8,548 nucleotides of DNA. Source: Cyclobacteriaceae bacterium (GTDB lineage Bacteria > Bacteroidota > Bacteroidia > Cytophagales > Cyclobacteriaceae). Within the stretch, counting starts at the first letter, position 1. Every line of letters begins with the position of its first letter. Shown one piece after another: positions 4,886 to 8,548 of this stretch. Below the pieces are notes generated by a model. The model saw only the letters and a list, made by a program, of their open reading frames with translations. It had not been told where the DNA came from and did no database searches. The translations under genes were made by a program, and so were the position numbers. The stretch spans positions 1-8,548 of the forward strand of contig JAOTYN010000156.1 of the NCBI GenBank assembly GCA_029861825.1, written 5' to 3'.

Positions 4886-6469
4886 ATGTCCGTACAAGTT
4901 CGACCCGATGAAGTATCGGCAATATTAAGAGAACAATTATCAAATTTTAAGTCGGAAGCAGAGCTGGAAGAGGTAGGTACCGTACTACAGGTAGGTGATG
5001 GGGTAGCCCGAATTTACGGTCTATCTGAGGCCCAGGCGGGAGAGCTAATTGTATTCGAAAACGGCTTAAAGGGTTTGGTACTAAACCTGGAAGAAGATAA
5101 TGTAGGAGCGGTGTTATTTGGTGAATCCAAAGGAATCAAAGAAGGTGATACCGTAAAACGCACCAATACTATTGCCTCCATTCAAGTAGGTGAAGGCATG
5201 CTGGGACGTGTGGTCAATACCTTGGGCGAGCCCATTGATGGCAAAGGCCCATTGCCTGGTGAGACTTACGAAATGCCCCTTGAACGAAAGGCACCCGGGG
5301 TAATATATCGGGAGCCGGTAAGTGAACCGTTGCAAACCGGTATAAAAGCGATCGACTCTATGATTCCAATCGGTAGAGGACAGCGAGAGTTGATCATCGG
5401 CGACCGCCAAACCGGTAAAACTGCGGTAGCTATTGATACCATCATAAATCAAAAGGAATTCTACGATAAAGGTGAACCCGTTTTTTGTATATACGTCGCC
5501 TGTGGTCAGAAAGCTTCTACGGTAGCCGGTGTAGTTGCTGCTTTGGAAAAAGGTGGTGCTATGGATTACACCGTGGTAGTAGCAGCTAGTGCATCCGAAC
5601 CTGCACCCATGCAGTTCTTTGCTCCGTTTACCGGAGCTGCCATCGGAGAATTCTTCAGGGACACAGGCCGGCCGGCCCTGGTGGTGTATGATGATTTGTC
5701 CAAGCAAGCAGTTTCCTACCGGGAAGTTTCCCTGCTGCTTCGTCGCCCTCCAGGGCGAGAGGCCTATCCGGGAGATGTATTCTATCTGCATTCCAGATTA
5801 CTGGAAAGAGCGGCTAAGGTCAATGCCAACGATTCAATTGCTCAACAAATGAACGACCTTCCGGAATCCATCCGGCACATGGTAAAGGGTGGGGGGTCTT
5901 TAACCGCTTTGCCAATCATTGAAACTCAGGCCAACGATGTTTCAGCTTATATTCCTACTAATGTGATCTCCATTACTGATGGGCAGATCTTCTTGGAAAC
6001 TAACTTGTTCAACTCCGGTATTCGTCCTGCGATTAACGTGGGTATATCGGTATCAAGGGTAGGGGGTGCGGCTCAGATCAAATCCATGAAGAAGGTAGCA
6101 GGTACCCTGAAGCTTGATCAGGCTCAATTCCGGGAACTGGAAGCCTTTGCCAAATTTGGCTCCGACCTTGACGCTGCTACCCAATTGACCATCGACCGGG
6201 GTCGGATCAATCTGGAGATTCTAAAGCAAGGTCAGTATGAGCCGGTTCCGGTGGAGCAACAAATTGCCATCATCTATGCTTCCACCAACGGATTTATTGA
6301 CAAAGTGCCTCTGAAACGCGTCAAGGAATTTGAGAAGGAATTCGTAACCTTACTGAGCGCACAACATAAAGACGTTATGGAAACCTTAAGAGACGGTAAG
6401 TTGGACGATCAAGTTACAGAGACTTTAAAGAATGAGGCCATAAACATGGCTAAGAAATACGTAAACTAA
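4886..6469 (+). CDS. atpA: ATP synthase F1 subunit alpha
   Basis: Alpha alternates with beta in the catalytic head and carries the non-catalytic nucleotide sites. The 527-residue protein shows the N-terminal beta-barrel (about 30-100), the P-loop GDRQTGKT at 172-179 (Lys178, Thr179), the Walker B strand ALVVYDD ending at Asp269-Asp270, the RRPPGREAYPGDVFY segment, and the alpha arginine finger Arg391 in SVSRVGGAAQ, which reaches into the beta catalytic site. All expected residues are intact and length is normal. The N-terminus (SVQVRPDEVSAILREQL) is the delta-binding helix. The gene is followed after 9 bases by atpG, not atpD, as in other Bacteroidota. A long open frame on the opposite strand (5114-5791) is a coding shadow. 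Confidence 0.98.
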   Translation: MSVQVRPDEVSAILREQLSNFKSEAELEEVGTVLQVGDGVARIYGLSEAQAGELIVFENGLKGLVLNLEEDNVGAVLFGESKGIKEGDTVKRTNTIASIQVGEGMLGRVVNTLGEPIDGKGPLPGETYEMPLERKAPGVIYREPVSEPLQTGIKAIDSMIPIGRGQRELIIGDRQTGKTAVAIDTIINQKEFYDKGEPVFCIYVACGQKASTVAGVVAALEKGGAMDYTVVVAASASEPAPMQFFAPFTGAAIGEFFRDTGRPALVVYDDLSKQAVSYREVSLLLRRPPGREAYPGDVFYLHSRLLERAAKVNANDSIAQQMNDLPESIRHMVKGGGSLTALPIIETQANDVSAYIPTNVISITDGQIFLETNLFNSGIRPAINVGISVSRVGGAAQIKSMKKVAGTLKLDQAQFRELEAFAKFGSDLDAATQLTIDRGRINLEILKQGQYEPVPVEQQIAIIYASTNGFIDKVPLKRVKEFEKEFVTLLSAQHKDVMETLRDGKLDDQVTETLKNEAINMAKKYVN

Positions 6470-6478
6470 GCAAGTACT

Positions 6479-7363
6479 ATGGCTAGTTTAAAAGAAGTAA
6501 AAAGCCGGATACTCTCCGTTACCTCTACGCAGCAGATCACCAAAGCCATGAAAATGGTGGCGGCAGCCCGGCTAAGGAAGGCACAGGACAATATTATCCA
6601 AATGCGTCCCTATGCCCAGAAACTGTTGGAAATATTGCACAATGTTTCAGCTGGTAACGATGGGGATGTCCAGAATTTGTATGCCGACAGCCGAAACCCT
6701 GACAAGGTCCTACTAGTGGTAATTACTTCCGACAAGGGGCTGTGCGGCCCATTTAACAGTAATGTCTTCAAGGCTACCCTGCAGTTAATCAGCGAGAAGT
6801 ACAAAGAGGTGCAAGCAGCGGGCAACTTGACTATTATGCCCATTGGCAAGCGCTCCTTAGACTTCTTTAAAAAGCGTAAATTACAGGTAGTTGAGGATTA
6901 TGCGATGCTATTCACTTCTATGAACTTCACTTCAGTTCGAGAGGCTGCCGAATATGCTATGTCGCACTTTGTGGAGGGCGATTTCGATAGAGTGCATCTG
7001 GTTTACAATGAGTTCAAGAATGTGGCCACACAAATTTTGAGAACCGAACAGTTTTTGCCGGTAGAAGCTGTCGAAACCGAATCACAGGAAGTAAGTGCCA
7101 CCGATTATATCTATGAACCCAGTAAAACAGAGATTGTAGAGGATCTAATCCCTAAGTCGCTCAAGATCCAGTTTTACAAAGCACTATTAGAATCCAACGC
7201 CGCAGAACATGGAGCCCGTATGACAGCCATGGACAAAGCCACTGAAAATGCCGGTGAGCTATTAAAAGAGCTTAAGCTTACTTATAACCGGACCCGGCAG
7301 GCGGCCATTACTAAGGAAATTCTGGAAATTGTTGCCGGAGCAGAGGCTTTGTCCAGCAGCTAA
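6479..7363 (+). CDS. atpG: ATP synthase F1 subunit gamma
   Basis: Gamma is the rotating shaft between the c-ring and the alpha/beta head. The 294-residue protein has the conserved N-terminal helix (ASLKEVKSRI...TQQITKAMKMVAAARLR, about 2-34), the central Rossmann-like domain starting with TSDKGLCGPFNSNV (from Thr83), and the C-terminal helix with YNRTRQAAITKEI and the terminal AGAEAL motif. N- and C-terminal helices form the coiled-coil shaft. Length is in the normal range, and I see no redox-regulation cysteine insert of the chloroplast type. It is the last gene before the terminator, so beta and epsilon must be encoded elsewhere. Confidence 0.97.
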   Translation: MASLKEVKSRILSVTSTQQITKAMKMVAAARLRKAQDNIIQMRPYAQKLLEILHNVSAGNDGDVQNLYADSRNPDKVLLVVITSDKGLCGPFNSNVFKATLQLISEKYKEVQAAGNLTIMPIGKRSLDFFKKRKLQVVEDYAMLFTSMNFTSVREAAEYAMSHFVEGDFDRVHLVYNEFKNVATQILRTEQFLPVEAVETESQEVSATDYIYEPSKTEIVEDLIPKSLKIQFYKALLESNAAEHGARMTAMDKATENAGELLKELKLTYNRTRQAAITKEILEIVAGAEALSSS

Positions 7364-7381
7364 ATATCCTGGAAACTCTTC

Positions 7382-7411
7382 AAAAGCTTACCTCTGGTAA
7401 GCTTTTTTTTT
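7382..7411 (+). terminator. intrinsic terminator of the atp cluster
   Basis: AAAAGCTTACC (7382-7392) pairs perfectly with GGTAAGCTTTT (7396-7406) around a TCT loop, and the descending arm runs into nine Ts (7403-7411). It begins 18 bases after the atpG stop. This is a textbook Rho-independent terminator on the plus strand. The reverse orientation offers only four Us, so it is probably one-directional. Confidence 0.9.
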
Positions 7412-7424
7412 GCTAATTTCATTT

Positions 7425-8258
7425 ATGCTTAGCACCATGTACACCTACGTGAGAGCACTCAGCCTGGATGTGGTGCTGGGTGCGGTGGTGTGTTGCGCCT
7501 TCTTGGGCCGCTTGCTGCAAGTCCATATTCCCGGAGCAGTCTATTGGTGCCTGGCTTTGGCCGTTTGGGTAGTTTATACCCTCGATCATCTATGGGATGC
7601 CTATCGCTTACAGGAGCGAGCCAGATCGTTCAGGCATCGCTATCATTACAGGCATTTCAATATACTGATGGTATTGGTGGCAGTGGGGATCCTGGCGGGA
7701 ATACTCATTTCCAGACAACTGCCTGAGATGGTACTGACTTGGGGGAGTATCATTTCCGCTTTGGTTTGTGGTTATTTTATTATGATGATGTTCTTGGGCA
7801 CAGCTGTCAAGTACTTCAAGGAGATCATTGTATCACTGGTTTATGCAACCGGGGTTTTTACTGCCCCTATAACTATGTCACCATATCCGATCGAGGGCTG
7901 GTTGGTCTTAATGTTCCTGCAATTCACGTTGTTGGCTATGGTAAACCTGCTGGAGTTCTCCTATTTTGAAATGGAACAGGACCAACAGCACAAATTCGGA
8001 TCCGCAGTCATTTCCTGGGGTAAAAAACAAACCCGAATGGTAGTGGTAATCGCTATCATTCTGGTGGTGAGTCTATCAGCCATAAGTTTCATGATTTGGC
8101 CCCATATCCCCGCAGTGGTGGAAGCACAATTGATATTTTTGGTTATGGCATTGATGCTAGGTCTCATCATATTACTTCCGGATTTTTTTATGGATAGAGA
8201 GCGTTTTAGAGTACTGGGAGATGGCATCTTCCTGATACCTGCAATATTCTTGCTATGA
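7425..8258 (+). CDS. UbiA-like polytopic membrane protein, function unknown
   Basis: A 277-residue protein with eight or nine predicted transmembrane helices. Two conserved-looking polar segments sit where UbiA prenyltransferases carry their Mg2+-diphosphate motifs: YTLDHLWDAYR (Asp54, Asp58, a DxxxD) after helix 2, followed by a basic His/Arg-rich loop (RARSFRHRYHYRHF), and EMEQDQQHKFGSAVISWG (Glu182, Asp186), which lines up residue for residue with the UbiA second motif of the type DxxxD...G...(L/V)...G. The first motif lacks the usual leading Asn-Asp. This suggests a divergent UbiA-superfamily member that may transfer a prenyl or other lipid group in the membrane, but no substrate can be named. 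ATG 7425 is chosen over an in-frame TTG at 7410 inside the terminator T-run; ATG 7437 is also possible. The next gene overlaps its stop by 4 bases (ATGA). Confidence 0.6.
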   Translation: MLSTMYTYVRALSLDVVLGAVVCCAFLGRLLQVHIPGAVYWCLALAVWVVYTLDHLWDAYRLQERARSFRHRYHYRHFNILMVLVAVGILAGILISRQLPEMVLTWGSIISALVCGYFIMMMFLGTAVKYFKEIIVSLVYATGVFTAPITMSPYPIEGWLVLMFLQFTLLAMVNLLEFSYFEMEQDQQHKFGSAVISWGKKQTRMVVVIAIILVVSLSAISFMIWPHIPAVVEAQLIFLVMALMLGLIILLPDFFMDRERFRVLGDGIFLIPAIFLL

Positions 8259-8548
8259 GTAAAACCAACAATTTTAACCGGATTGCTCCTTTTTATGACT
8301 TGATGGCTCGAGCGGTGTTTGGCCAGGCTATTCATCAGGCCCCCAAGGTCTTTTTTGAGCAACTTCCGGAGGTAGAGTCCATACTTGTGGTAGGGGGTGG
8401 CTCGGGATCATTATTAGAAGATTTACAAAACCATTTTAAAACGGCAACCGTCACCTACGTAGAGCCTTCTTCAAGAATGATGGCAATGGCCAGATCTCGT
8501 ACTTCCAACCCCATTGCAGTGGATTTCATTGAGTCCACCCTGAAAAAC
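8255..8548 (+). CDS. class I SAM-dependent methyltransferase, 5' part (runs off window end)
   Basis: Ninety-eight codons are present from ATG 8255, with no stop before the window edge. The N-terminus NFNRIAPFYDLMAR resembles the 'F..IAP.YD' opening of UbiE/MenG-type and related methyltransferases. Motif I, the SAM-binding glycine loop, is ILVVGGGSGSLLEDL (about residues 43-57). The acidic end of strand 2, in VEPSSRMMAMAR, supplies the Glu expected to bind the ribose of SAM. Its start overlaps the stop of the UbiA-like gene in an ATGA arrangement, so the two are probably co-translated and may act on the same small or lipid substrate. The fold call is strong; the substrate is unknown, and similarity to UbiE is limited to short motifs. 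Confidence 0.85.
   Translation, partial: MSKTNNFNRIAPFYDLMARAVFGQAIHQAPKVFFEQLPEVESILVVGGGSGSLLEDLQNHFKTATVTYVEPSSRMMAMARSRTSNPIAVDFIESTLKN

Noticed and set aside
5663..5680. GGCC-rich palindromic run in atpA
   Set aside because: It encodes the conserved TGRPAL segment before Walker B and is explained by codon choice.
5741..5762. Short inverted repeat CGCCCTCCAGGGCG in atpA
   Set aside because: It has a two-base loop and encodes the invariant RRPPGRE segment of subunit alpha, so coding constraint explains it.
5114..5791. Long open frame (225 codons) on the minus strand within atpA
   Set aside because: Its sequence is the complement of a highly conserved gene, has low-complexity composition with no recognisable motif, and lies fully inside atpA. 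It is a coding shadow.
7410..7424. TTG start at 7410 for the UbiA-like protein
   Set aside because: It falls in the T-run of the terminator. The ATG at 7425 is adequate and leaves helix 1 intact.

Overview
The window is a stretch of a Bacteroidota chromosome, most likely from a gliding or type IX secretion-competent lineage. The evidence is the gene content and order: a SprE/PorW-like lipoprotein, an M23 peptidase plus bactofilin pair, then a partial ATP synthase operon that stops after the gamma gene. Start sites have AT-rich leaders instead of Shine-Dalgarno sequences, and a Bacteroidota-type promoter motif (TAnnTTTG) lies upstream of the main operon. I cannot name genus or class from the sequence alone.

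Layout. Bases 1-371 (minus strand) hold the 5' part of a lipoprotein gene resembling sprE/porW. A 98-base divergent intergenic region (372-469) carries candidate promoters on both strands and a 12-bp perfect palindrome. From 470 to 7363 ten plus-strand genes lie close together: a membrane-anchored M23 endopeptidase, a bactofilin, an AtpZ-type small membrane protein, an AtpI-like four-helix membrane protein, and then atpB (a), atpE (c), atpF (b), atpH (delta), atpA (alpha) and atpG (gamma). The beta (atpD) and epsilon (atpC) genes are absent, as usual in this phylum, where they sit elsewhere. A strong imperfect hairpin lies between atpE and atpF. A textbook intrinsic terminator (7382-7411) follows atpG.

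After the terminator come a polytopic membrane protein with degenerate UbiA-prenyltransferase motifs (7425-8258) and, overlapping it by 4 bases, the start of a class I SAM-dependent methyltransferase that runs off the window end.

How they work together: the six atp genes encode the whole Fo part (a, b, c) plus delta, alpha and gamma of F1, with H+-type rather than Na+-type residues in subunit c. The two small membrane proteins before atpB are probably assembly or ion-handling accessories. The M23/bactofilin pair is a cell-wall morphogenesis module, a cytoskeletal polymer with a periplasmic hydrolase, that appears to share the transcript. Most of the window is ordinary conserved Bacteroidota core genome. 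The less ordinary points are a substitution next to the essential arginine of subunit a, a histidine-rich N-terminal extension of the same subunit, the atpE-atpF hairpin, and the UbiA-like/methyltransferase pair.
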